Below, piece after piece: positions 1 through 9,155 of a stretch of 64,000 bases of DNA (its first letter is position 1; each line of letters begins with the position of its first letter). The DNA lies in assembly GCA_029961685.1 (NCBI GenBank), contig JARWKL010000001.1, positions 59,507,314-59,571,313 on the forward strand, in the 5' to 3' direction. Both the position numbers and the translations under genes were made by a program. The notes below the pieces were generated by a model that saw only the letters and a list, made by a program, of their open reading frames with translations, searched no databases and was not told where the DNA came from. The stretch comes from Aristolochia californica. Lineage: Eukaryota; Streptophyta; Magnoliopsida; Piperales; Aristolochiaceae.

Positions 1-71
1 TTTTTCCACGTTTCTGGAGTTCCAGAAAGAGAAAGTTTGTCCAAAAAAACCTCTTGTGCTCTGATACAAAT

Positions 72-298
72 TGTTGACGGAATTACGAAAAATTAAGGAC
101 GAACGAGACCAATTTACCATGGTTTTGCAGAGCCTACGTCCACCGGAACGACAAAGATAAATTTTTCACTACTGATAATCTGGGTTACATAATCCTTATA
201 TAATATTAAACCTTAAAGGTATTTGTACCAAATGACACAAATACCCATGTTCCTTAATGTCCCCCCAACCTTATATTATATGAGTCATATACTCAACA
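72..298 (-). mobile_element. LTR-like block with tRNA-iMet PBS, repeated in each array unit
   Basis: The first copy is 72-298; the best-preserved copy is 8466-8691. Both are 226-227 bp, start TGTTGAC and end in (G/C)TCAACA, giving up to 7-bp terminal inverted repeats with TG...CA ends. Directly before each copy on the + strand is 'gctctgatacca' (near 56, 1044, 1324, 2226, 3209, 4195, 5184, 6174, 7111 and 8451, some copies mutated). This is the complement of the TGGTATCAGAGC primer-binding site used by many plant LTR retrotransposons, so the element reads on the - strand. On that strand the block has a TATATAA motif ('ccttatataatatt' on +). Unit 8 lacks the first ~45 bp of the block. Motifs are seen; the LTR identity is inferred. 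Confidence 0.6.
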
Positions 299-339
299 CA
301 TGTCATCAAAGATATGAAAGTATTATCCTCCTGCATGCT

Positions 340-952
340 CCCAATCTATTACAAAACCAAAAATGTCGAGCTGAATCTCTTGAAAATGGTCCTCTCGGCA
401 AAAAGACTTTAAGAAGTCGGCGTTAAGTTTTAGAAAAAACAAGGGGCAAACTCTCTTGACATTAAATTCAGCAAGGGACATATGGAGATTCCCGATTTAT
501 TCGTTGTTGAATTGATCGATAATGTGTTCCGAAACCTTATCGCTTTTGAATAGAGTTGTCCTACAAATGGGACAAACTTCACAGCCTACGCAACCTTCAT
601 GGATTATCTAGTGAACACATCAGAGGACGTCGATGTGTTGCACAAGGAGGGGATTCTCGTGCACGTGCAAGGGAGCTTTGAGGAAGTTACAAAGTTTTTC
701 AATCGGATGTGCAGGGGAGTCTTCAACTCATTTTATAGTGACTGGTTTGCTCAGGTGACGAATGACATAATTAGGTACTATAACAATGATTGGCGTCAAA
801 TGGAGGCTAAGCTGTTCCACGATTATTTTGGAAGCCCTTGGTCATGGATATCATTTTTAGCAGGAACTGGGTTGTTTGTGCTTACCTTCTTCAAACCATA
901 TACTCCATCAAATCCTAGTCTATATCTCCTTATGAATCCAAATTTCTCTTGA
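340..952 (+). pseudogene. DUF247 C-terminal fragment, unit 1 (subtype A)
   Basis: This copy has the longest intact C-terminal frame. From 599 it reads MDYLVNTSEDVDVLHKEG, then LFxRMCRGVF-like residues, YYNNDW, HDYFGSPWSWISFLAGTGLF and a final NFS stop at 950-952. Upstream, the KFKKKQG and 'IAFEQ' parts are broken by a stop at the FEQ codon (TAG near 552) and by frame changes near 410-440. In intact plant DUF247 (UPF0481) proteins this region carries the conserved FEQ and NTSEDV motifs and ends in a hydrophobic helix that anchors the protein to a membrane; that helix is still visible (SWISFLAGTGLFVLTFF). No N-terminal half is present. It is probably non-functional. Confidence 0.75.
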
Positions 953-1170
953 TCACTGAATAAAAAGAAAAGGGACCTTATACAGTTTTTTTTTCATGTT
1001 TCTGGAGTTCCTGACACAGAAAGTTTGTCCGAAAAACCTACTATGCTCTGATACGAATAGTTGACGGAATTACAAAAAATTAAGGACGGACGAGACATTT
1101 TTACGATGGTTCGGCTGAGCGTATGTCCACCATAACGACATGGATAAATTTTTCACTAATAATAATCCAG

Positions 1171-1264
1171 TTCCACGATTATTTTTGAAGCCCTTGGTCG
1201 TCGATATCATTTTTAACAACAACTGAGTTGCTTGTGCTTAGACTTCTTCAAACCCTTATACATG
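1171..1264 (+). pseudogene. DUF247 extreme 3' remnant, unit 2 (subtype B)
   Basis: Only the last stretch of the DUF247 fragment survives ('gttccacgattatttttgaagccc' through the transmembrane codons). It is joined directly to the LTR-like block after 'aataatcc', so about 700 bp between the LTR and the C-terminal codons were deleted. It carries the extra-T variant that creates TGA after the HDYF codons, which places it in subtype B. Confidence 0.6.
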
Positions 1265-1604
1265 TTTTTTTTTTCACATTTCTGGAATTCCAGAAATAGA
1301 AAGTTCGTCTAGAAAACCTCTTGTGCTCTGATACGAATTGTTTACGGAATTATGAAAAATTAAAGACGGATGAGACCAATTTATGGTGGTTCGGCTGAGC
1401 CTACGTCCATCGGAGTGACAAGGATAAATTTTTCACTAATGATAATCAAGGTTACATAATCCTTATATAATATTAAACTCTAGTGGTATTTGTACCAAAA
1501 GACACAAATACCCCTATATATTAATGTCCCCTAAACCTTATATTATATGAATCATATGGTCAACAAATGTCATTAAGGATATGAAACTACTATTCTCCTG
1601 CCCA

Positions 1605-2163
1605 TTGCTCCCAATTTGTTACAAAACCAAAAATGTTGAGTTGAATCCCGTGAAAATGGTCCCCTTGACAAAAAGACTCCAAGAAGTCGGCATTAAGTTC
1701 AAGAAAAAATAAGGGGCAAGCTCTCTCGGCATTAAATTCAGTAAGAGAAAGATAGAGATTCCCTATTTGTTCGTTGGTGACGTGATTGATACCGTATTCT
1801 GAAACCTGAACCCGTTTGAACAAAGTTGTCCTGCAAATGGGACTAACATTACGACCTATGGAATATCTAGTGAACACGTCAGAGGACGTTGAGATGCTGC
1901 ACAAGGAGGGGATTCTCGCGCACTGGCGAGGGAACAATGAGGAATTTGTAGAGCTCTTCAACCGGATGTGCAGGGCAGTCTTCATCTTATTTCATAGTGG
2001 CTGGTTTTCTCAGGTTACGAAGGACGTAATTAGGTACTACAACACCGATTAGCATCAATGGGACGCTAAACAGTTCCACGATTATTTTTGAAGCCCTTAG
2101 TTGTCGATATCATTTTTAGAAGCAACTGAGTTGCTTGTGCTTAGACTTCTTCAGATCCATATA
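1605..2163 (+). pseudogene. DUF247 C-terminal fragment, unit 3 (subtype B)
   Basis: Recognisable segments run from the 'PSAKRL'-like region through NTSEDVEMLHKEG to VIRYYNTD. They are stopped by TAG at the Trp codon (near 2049) and again by TGA after HDYF. TGA also interrupts the 'TVF-RNL' region near 1800. The copy is closely similar to unit 4, which suggests a recent local duplication. Confidence 0.7.
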
Positions 2164-2509
2164 CATGTTTTTTTTTCACATTTCTGGAATTCCAGAAATA
2201 GAAAGTTCGTCTAGAAAACCTCCCGTGCTCTGATTCCAATTGTTGATGGAAATACGAAAAATTAAACACGGACGAGACCAATTTACTGTGGTTTGGCTGA
2301 GCCTACGTCCACTGGAGCGACAAGGATAAATTTTTCACTAATGATAATCAAGGGTACATAATCCTTATATAATATTAAACCCTAGTGGTATTTGTACCAA
2401 AAGACACAAATACCCATATATATTAACGTCCCCTAAGCCTTATATTATATGAATCATATGGTCAATACATGTCATTAAGGATAAAAACTACTATCCTCCT
2501 GTCTGCTGC

Positions 2510-3115
2510 TCCCAATTGTTTACAAAACCAAAAATGTCGAGTTGAATCCCGTGAAAATGGTCCCCTCGACAAAAAGACTCCAAGAAGTCGGTATTAAGTT
2601 CAAAAAAAAATAAGGGGCAAGCTCTCTCGACATTAAATTCAGCAAGGGAAAGATAGAGATTCCCTATTCGTTCGTTGGTGACGTGATTAATACCGTGTTC
2701 TGAAACCTGAACTCGTTTGAACAGAGTTGTCCTGCAAATGGGACTAACATCACGGCCTACTCGGCCTTCATGGATTATCTAGTGAACACATCAGAGGACA
2801 TTGAAGTGCTGCACAAGGAGGGGATTCTCGTGCACTGGCGGGGGAACAATGAGGAATTTGTAGAGCTCTTCAATCGGATGTGCAGGGCAGTCTTCATCTC
2901 ATTTCATAGTGGCTGGTTTTCTCTAGTTACGAAGGACGTAATTAGGTACTACAGCACCGATTAATGTCAATGGGACGCTAAACAGTTCCACGATTATTTT
3001 TGAAGCCCTTGGTCGTCAATATCATTTTTAGCAGCAACTAAGTTGCTTGTGCTTAGACTTCTTCGGACCATCAAATCTTAGTCTATATATCTTTCACAAT
3101 CCATATTTCTTTTGA
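2510..3115 (+). pseudogene. DUF247 C-terminal fragment, unit 4 (subtype B)
   Basis: The open stretch 2770-2964 encodes MDYLVNTSEDIEVLHKEG and continues to VIRYYSTD. It ends in TAA at the Trp position mutated to TAG in neighbouring units. The subtype B TGA after HDYF and the 'VGDV' variant upstream are both present. No complete domain remains. Confidence 0.7.
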
Positions 3116-3497
3116 TCATTAAATAAATAAAAAAAGACACCTTAAACTGGTTTTTTTTCCACGTTTCCGGAGTTCCAGAAACAGAAAGTTTGTCCAAAAA
3201 ATCTAATATGCTCTAATACCAATTGTTGACGGAATAACGAAAAATTAAGGACGGAAGAGACCAATTTACGGTGGTTCGCCTGAGCCTACATCCACTGGAG
3301 TGACAAAGATAAATTTTCACTAATGATAATCTGGGTTACATAATCCTTATATAATATTAAACCTTAGATGTATATGTACCAAAAGACACAAATACCTGGA
3401 CATTAATGTCCCCCTACCTTATATTATATGAGTCATATGCTTAGCACATGTCATCAAGGATATTAAAGTAGTATCCTCCCTCCTTCTGTTCCTAATC

Positions 3498-4103
3498 TGT
3501 TACAAAACAAAAAACGTCTAACTGAATCCCGTGAAAATGGTCCCCTCGGTAAAAAGACTCCATGAAACCAACGTTAAGTTCAAGAAAAAACAAGGGGCAA
3601 GCCCTCTCGACATTAAATTCTGCAAGGATAATATGGAGATTCCCTATTTGTTCATTGTTAAATTGTGAAATACTGTGTTCTAAAACTTTATTGCGTTTGA
3701 ACAGTGTTGTCCTACAAATGGGACAAACTTTGTAGCCTATGCAACCTTCATGGATTATCTAGTTAACACATCAGAGGACGTCGAGGTGCTGAACAAGGAG
3801 GGGATTATCCCGCACGTGCAGGGGAGCAATGAGGAAGTTGTAGTGTTCTTCAACCGGATGTGCATGGGAGTCTTCAACTCATTTCATAGTGATTATTTTG
3901 TTTAGGTGACGAATGACGTAATTAGGTACTACAACACTGATTAGCGTCAATGGGAGGCTACATTGTTCCGCGATTATGTTGGAAGCCCTTGGTCGTGGAT
4001 ATCATTTTTAGTCGCAACTGGGTTGTTTGTGCTTACCTTTTTTAGACCATATACTCTATCAAATCGTAGTATATATCTCCTTCTAAATCCAAATTTCTCT
4101 TGA
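3498..4103 (+). pseudogene. DUF247 C-terminal fragment, unit 5 (subtype A)
   Basis: The same segments can be followed (PSVKRL-like, MEIPYLFIV, NTSEDVEVLNKEG, RMCMGVF, VIRYYNTD). They are broken by TGA near 3667, a TAG after 'DYFV' near 3903 and TAG at the Trp codon. The GGA (not TGA) variant after HDYV and the 'NDVI' residues place it in subtype A. Confidence 0.65.
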
Positions 4104-4398
4104 TAACTGAATTAAAAGAAAATACACCTTATCTATGTTTTTTTTTCACGTTTCTGGAGTTCTAGAAATAGAAAGTTCGTCCAGAAAACTTCTTGTGCTC
4201 TGATACCAATTGTTGACAGAATTACGAAAAATAAAGGACGGACGAGACCAATTTACGGCAGTTCAGCTGAGCCTACGTCCATCGGAGCGACAAGGATAAA
4301 TTTTCCACTAATGATAATCAGGGTTACATAATCCTTATATAATATTAAACCCTAGAGGTATTTGTACCAAAAGATACAAATACCCTTGTACATTAATA

Positions 4399-4413
4399 CC
4401 CCCCCCCCCCCCC
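4399..4413. repeat. Poly-C run
   Basis: A run of 15 C residues sits in unit 6 where other units have 4-6 C. It is probably replication slippage or a sequencing artefact. Confidence 0.8.
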
Positions 4414-4426
4414 AACCTTATATTAT

Positions 4427-5100
4427 TTGAGTCATATGGTAAACAAATGTCATCAAGGATATGAAACTACTATCCTCCTACCCACTGCTCCCAATCTGTT
4501 ACAAAACCAAAAATGTCGAGTTGAATCCCGTGAAAATGGTCTTCTAGCAAAAGTACCCCTAGAAGTTGGAGTTAAGTTTAAGAAAAAACAAGGGGCAAAC
4601 TCTCTTGACATGAAATTCAGCAAGGGAAAGATAAAGATTCCCTATTTGTTCATTGGTGACTTGATCGATACCGTGTTCCGAAACTTTATCGCCTTTGAAC
4701 ATAGTTGTCATGCACATGAGACTAACATCACGGTTTACGCAACCTTCATGGATTATCTACTGAACACATCAGAGGACGTCGAAGTGCTGGACAAGGAGGG
4801 GATTCTCGCGCACAGGCAGGGGAGCAATGAGGAATTTGCAGAGCTCTTCAACCAGATGTGCAGGGCAGTCTTCATTTCATTTTAGAGTGGTTGGTTTTCT
4901 CAGGTTATGTAGGATATAATTAGGTACTACAACACTAATTGGCGTCAATGGGAGGCTAAGCAGTTCCACGATTAATTTTGAAGCCCTTGGTCGTCGATAT
5001 CAGTTTTAGCAACAACTAGGTTACTTGTACTTACTCTTCTTCAGACCATATACTTCATCAAATCGTAGTCTATATCTCTTTCATAATCCATTTTTTTTTA
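4427..5100 (+). pseudogene. DUF247 C-terminal fragment, unit 6 (subtype B)
   Basis: This copy has the longest uninterrupted upstream frame. 4427-4885 is open across the KFKKKQG, DMKFSKGKIKIPYLF, FRNFIAFEH and NTSEDVEVLDKEG regions and stops (TAG) just after AVFISF. Downstream, VIRYYNTNW can be followed out of frame, with the subtype B TGA variant. In intact proteins this block is the conserved DUF247 C-terminal half. The apparent 152-aa ORF starts in the LTR-derived flank, so it is not a natural gene start. Confidence 0.65.
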
Positions 5101-5474
5101 TCAAAAGAAACGACACCTTATACTGGTTTTTTTTCCACGTTTTTGGAGTTTTAGAAACATAAAGTTTGTCTGAAAAACCTCCTGTGCTCTGATACCAATT
5201 GTTGACGAAATAACAAAAGATTAAGGACGAACAAGACCAATTTACGGTGGTTCAACTGAGCCTACGTTCACAGGAGCAACAAAGATAAATTTTTCACTAA
5301 TAATAATCCGAATAACATTATTTTTATATAATATTAAACCTTAGAGGTATTTGTACCAAAATGCACAAATACCCCTGTACATTAATGTCTCCCCAACCTT
5401 CTATTATATGAGTCATATGCTACACACATATCATCGAGGATATGAAGTACTATCATTCTGCCCACTGCTCCCAA

Positions 5475-6085
5475 TCTGTTACAAAACCAAAAATGTCGAG
5501 TTGAATCCCTTGAAAATGGTCTCCTCGGTAAAAAGACTCCAAGAAGTCAGCATTCAGTTCAAGAAAAAACAAGGGGCAAACTCTCTTGACATTAATATAT
5601 GCAAGGGAAATATGGAGATTCTGTATTTGTTTGTTGTTGACTTGAACAATACCGTGTTCTGAAACTTTATTGTGTTTGAACAGTGTTGTCCTGCAAATGG
5701 GACAAACTTCATGGCCTATGTAGCCTTCTTGGATTATCTATTTAACACATCAGAGGATGTCGAGGTGCTGCACAAGCAGGGGATTCTTGCGCACGTGTAG
5801 GAGAACAATGAGGAAATTGATGAGTTCTTCAACCGGATGTGCAGGGAAGCCTTCAACACATTTCATAGTGACTGGCTTTCTCAGGTGACGAATGACGTAA
5901 TTAGGTTCTACAACACTGATTAGCGTCAATGGGAGGCTAAATTGTTCTGCGATTATTTTGGAAGCCCTTAGTCGTGGATATCATTTTTAGTAGGAACTGG
6001 CTTGTTTGTGCTCACCCTTTTTCAATCCATACACTCTTTAAAATTTTAGTCTATATCTCTTTCTGAATCCAAGTTTCTCTTTATC
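5475..6085 (+). pseudogene. DUF247 C-terminal fragment, unit 7 (subtype A)
   Basis: The frame covers 'ICYKTKNVELNPLKMV' through FKKKQGANSLDIN to FVVDLNNTVF, where TGA interrupts it (5660-5662). NTSEDVEVLHKQG continues downstream, with TAG after HV and TAG at the Trp codon. Subtype A markers are VVDL, HV, NDVI and GGA after DYF. Confidence 0.65.
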
Positions 6086-6416
6086 ACTGAATAAAAAGAA
6101 AAGGCCCCTTATACTGGATTTTTTTCATGTTTCTGGAGTTCCTGAAATAGAAAGTTCGTCCGAAAAACCTCTTGTGCTCTGATACCAATTTACGGTGTTT
6201 CGGCTGAGCTTACGTCCACCAGAGCCACACGAATACTTTTTCACTAATGATAATCAAGGTTACATAATCCTTATATAATATTAAACTTTAGAGGTTTTTT
6301 TACCAAAAGACACAAATACCCCTATACATTAATGTCCCCCTAACTTTATAGTATATGAGTCATATGTTCAACACATGCCATCAAGGATATGAAACTACTA
6401 TCCTCCTACCCACTAC

Positions 6417-7029
6417 TCCCAATCTGTTACAAAACCAAAAGTGTCGAGCGTAATCCCGTGAAAATGGTCTCCTCAGCAAAAAAACTCCAAGAAGTCAGTG
6501 TTAAGTTCAAGAAAAAATAAGGGGCAAACTCTCTCAACATTAAATTCAGCAAGGAAAATATGGAGATTCGCTATTTGTTCGTTGGTGACTTGATCAATAC
6601 CGTGTTTCAAAAATGTATCGCGTTTGAACAAATTTGTCCTACAAATGGGACAAACATTACGGCCTATGCAACCTTCAAGGATTATCTAGTGAACACATCA
6701 GAGGACGTCGAAGTGCTGCACAAAGATGGGATTTTTGCGCACGGGCTTGGGAGTAATGTGGAAGTTGCAGAGCTCTTAAACCGGATGTACAAAGAGTCTT
6801 CATCTCAGTTCATATTGGTTAGTTTTCTTAGGTGACGAAGGACGTAATTAGGTACTACAACACTGATGGCGTCAATTGGAAGTTAAGTTTTTCTGCGATT
6901 ATTTTTGAAGCCCTTGGTCGTGGATATCATCTTTATCAACAACTGGGTTGTTTGTGTTTACGCTTCTTCAGACGATATACTCCAACAAATCGTAGTCTAT
7001 ATTTCTCTCTAAATCCAAATTTCTCTTGA
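6417..7029 (+). pseudogene. DUF247 C-terminal fragment, unit 8 (mosaic B)
   Basis: Two overlapping frames (6560-6835 and 6832-7029) together cover MEIRYLFVGDLINTVF through NTSEDVEVLHKDG, then DVIRYYNTDG and the terminal NPNFS stop. A frame change lies near 6830 and a 1-nt loss removes the Trp codon. The upstream part matches subtype B, but the 'gtcgtggatatc' tail matches subtype A, so the unit looks recombinant. Confidence 0.65.
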
Positions 7030-7394
7030 TCACTGAATAAAAAGAAAAGGCACTTTATACTATTTTTTTTTCACGTTTCAGGAGTTCCAGAAATAGAAAG
7101 TTCGTCCGAAAAATCTCCCGTGCTCTGATACCAATTGTTAACGGAATTACGAAAAATTAAGGATGGACGAGACCAATTTGCGGTAGTTCGAATGAGCCTA
7201 CGTCCACCGGAGCGACAAGGATAAATTTTTCACTAATGATAATCAGGGTTACATAATCTTTAAATCATTTTACCCTATAAGTATTTGTACCAAATGACAC
7301 ATTAATTGTCCCCCAAACCTTATATTATATGAGTCATATGCTTAACACATGTCATCAAATATATGAATTTACTATCCTCATGCCCGTTGCTCCC

Positions 7395-8412
7395 AATCTA
7401 TTACAAAGCCTAAAATGTCGAGCAGAATCCCGTGAAAATGGTCCCCTCGACAAAAAGACTCCATGAAGTCAGCGTTAAGTTCAAGAAAAACCAATGAGCA
7501 AATGATGTAGGCGAGAATCTGATGAGGGTATATGTTCGGATCCGGAGTAATTAGTTGGATCCTTAATCGGATCGATGTAAATAGTTAGATCCTTAATCGG
7601 ATCTTTAGTCGGAGTCAGATCCATATTCGGATATTTAGTCGGATCCTTATTCGGATCTTTTGTATTGAACCCGGGTTGGACCAGAATTATTAGGGTCGGG
7701 TTCGTGTTTTTCCGAGCTGCAGCCTGGGCTTGTCGGGGGCGTTGGATTTGGTTAAAAGGTTGTTTAGGTTTCTTTGAAGGGAGTTGAATGATATTTTGAA
7801 TCGGAGTTAGAGAATTTCTCTACGATTTCAGGGCAGATTTCGTGACTCCTCCCGTGATTCTCAATTTGATCTGCCTGCAGGATAATCGCTATCCTGTCCG
7901 GCATCAGCAAACTTCTCTCGACATAAAATTCAACTAGGGAAATATGAAGATTCCCTATTTGTTCGTTGTTGACTTGATCGATACCGTGTTCCGAAACCTT
8001 ATCACGTTTGAACAGAGTTGTACTACAAATGGGACAAACTTCACGACCTACGCAACTTTCATGGATAATCTAGTAAACACATCAAAGGACGCCGAGGTGC
8101 TGCACAAGGAGGTGCTTCTCATGCACGGGGAGGGGAGCAATGTAGAAGTTGTAGAGTTCTTCAACCGGATGTGCAGGGGAGTCTTCATCTCATTTTATAG
8201 TTGTTGATTTTCTCAGGTAACGAATGACGTAATTAGGTACTACAACATTGATTGGCGTTATTGAGAGGTTAAGTTGTTCCACGATTATTTTGGAAGCTCT
8301 TTGTTGTGAATATCATTTTTAGCCGTAACTGAGTTGCTTGTGCTTACCTTTCTTTAGATCATATACTCCATCAAATCGTAGTTTATATCTCCTTCTGAAT
8401 CCAAATTTCTCT
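7395..8412 (+). pseudogene. DUF247 C-terminal fragment, unit 9 (subtype A), split by a solo LTR
   Basis: The coding remnant is interrupted between the KFKK and TSLDIKF regions by the 404-bp element at 7503-7906. Downstream, 7944-8207 is open through MKIPYLFVVDLIDTVFRNL, ITFEQ, NTSKDAEVLHKEV and FNRMCRGVF before a TGA. The VVDL and NDVI residues and GGA after DYF are subtype A markers. Confidence 0.7.
7503..7906. mobile_element. Solo LTR, 404 bp, nested in array unit 9
   Basis: The insertion begins TGATG and ends CATCA, so it has 5-bp terminal inverted repeats with TG...CA ends. It is flanked by identical 5-bp direct repeats 'gcaaa' at 7498-7502 and 7907-7911. Removing it restores the DUF247 unit seen in the neighbours. 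The left part carries many 'cggatc' motifs. There is no coding capacity and no internal region, as expected after LTR-LTR recombination. Insertion after the array formed is clear because only this unit carries it. Confidence 0.88.
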
Positions 8413-8744
8413 TGAACATTGAATAAAAAGTTCATCCAGAAAACCTCTCGTGCTCTGATACTAATTGTTGACGGAATTACGAAAAATTAAGGACGAATGA
8501 GACCAATTTACGTTGGTTCGGCTGAACCTACGTCTACCGGAGTGACATGGATAAAATTTTCATTAATGATAATTACGGTTACATAATCCTTATATAATAT
8601 TAAACCCTAGAGGTATTTATATTAAAAGATATAAATACCCCTATACATTAATGACCCCCAACCTTATATTATATAAGTCATATGGTCAACACATGTCATT
8701 AAGGATATGAAACCATTGTTCTTTTGCCCGCTGCTCCCAATTTG

Positions 8745-9155
8745 TTACAAAACCAAAAATGTCGAGTCTAATCCAGTGAAAATAGTCCCCTCGGCAAAAA
8801 GACTCCAAAATGCCGGCGTTAAGTTAAAAAAAAAACAAGGGGCAAGCTCTCTCGACATTAAATTCAGCAAAGAAAAAATGGAGATTCCCTATTTGTTTGT
8901 TGATTAATTTATCGATATCATGTTCCGAAACCTTATCGCGTTTGAACAGAGTTATCCTGCAAATGGGACAAACTTCACGGCCTACGCAACCTTCATGGAT
9001 TATATAGTGAATACATCAGAAGACGTTGAGGTGACGCACAAGGAGGGGATTCTCGCGCAGAGGCAAGGGAGCAATGAGAAAGTTGCAGAACTCTTCAACC
9101 GAATGTGCATGGGAGTCTTCATCTCGATTCATAGTGGTTGGTTTTCTCTAGTGAC
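8745..9155 (+). pseudogene. DUF247 C-terminal fragment, unit 10, right edge of array
   Basis: Open stretches 8707-8907 and 8920-9155 cover SAKRL, KLKKKQGASSLDIKFSK, MEIPYLFVD (stop), FRNLIAFEQS, NTSEDVEVTHKEG and FNRMCMGVF. Homology to the other units ends abruptly after 'ttttctctagtgac' near 9155, where the sequence becomes unrelated AT-rich DNA, so the last ~250 bp of the unit are missing. Confidence 0.65.

Larger units (their letters stand above)
1..9155. repeat. Tandem array of ~985-bp DUF247/LTR units
   Basis: About ten head-to-tail units are delimited by a T-run followed by a conserved 'cacgtttctggagttcc' block. Unit starts lie near 1, 985, 1264, 2167, 3151, 4138, 5127, 6118, 7062 and 8428. 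Typical spacing is 983-990 bp. Unit 2 is cut to about 280 bp by an internal deletion, unit 8 is slightly shortened, and unit 9 is lengthened by a 404-bp insertion. Each unit has, in + order, a roughly 70-bp leader, a primer-binding-site complement, a 226-bp LTR-like block, and a DUF247 3' coding fragment. The left edge lies outside the window; on the right homology stops near 9155, inside the DUF247 fragment. The repeat structure is seen directly. The reading as a tandem retroelement carrying a gene fragment is inference. Confidence 0.9.
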
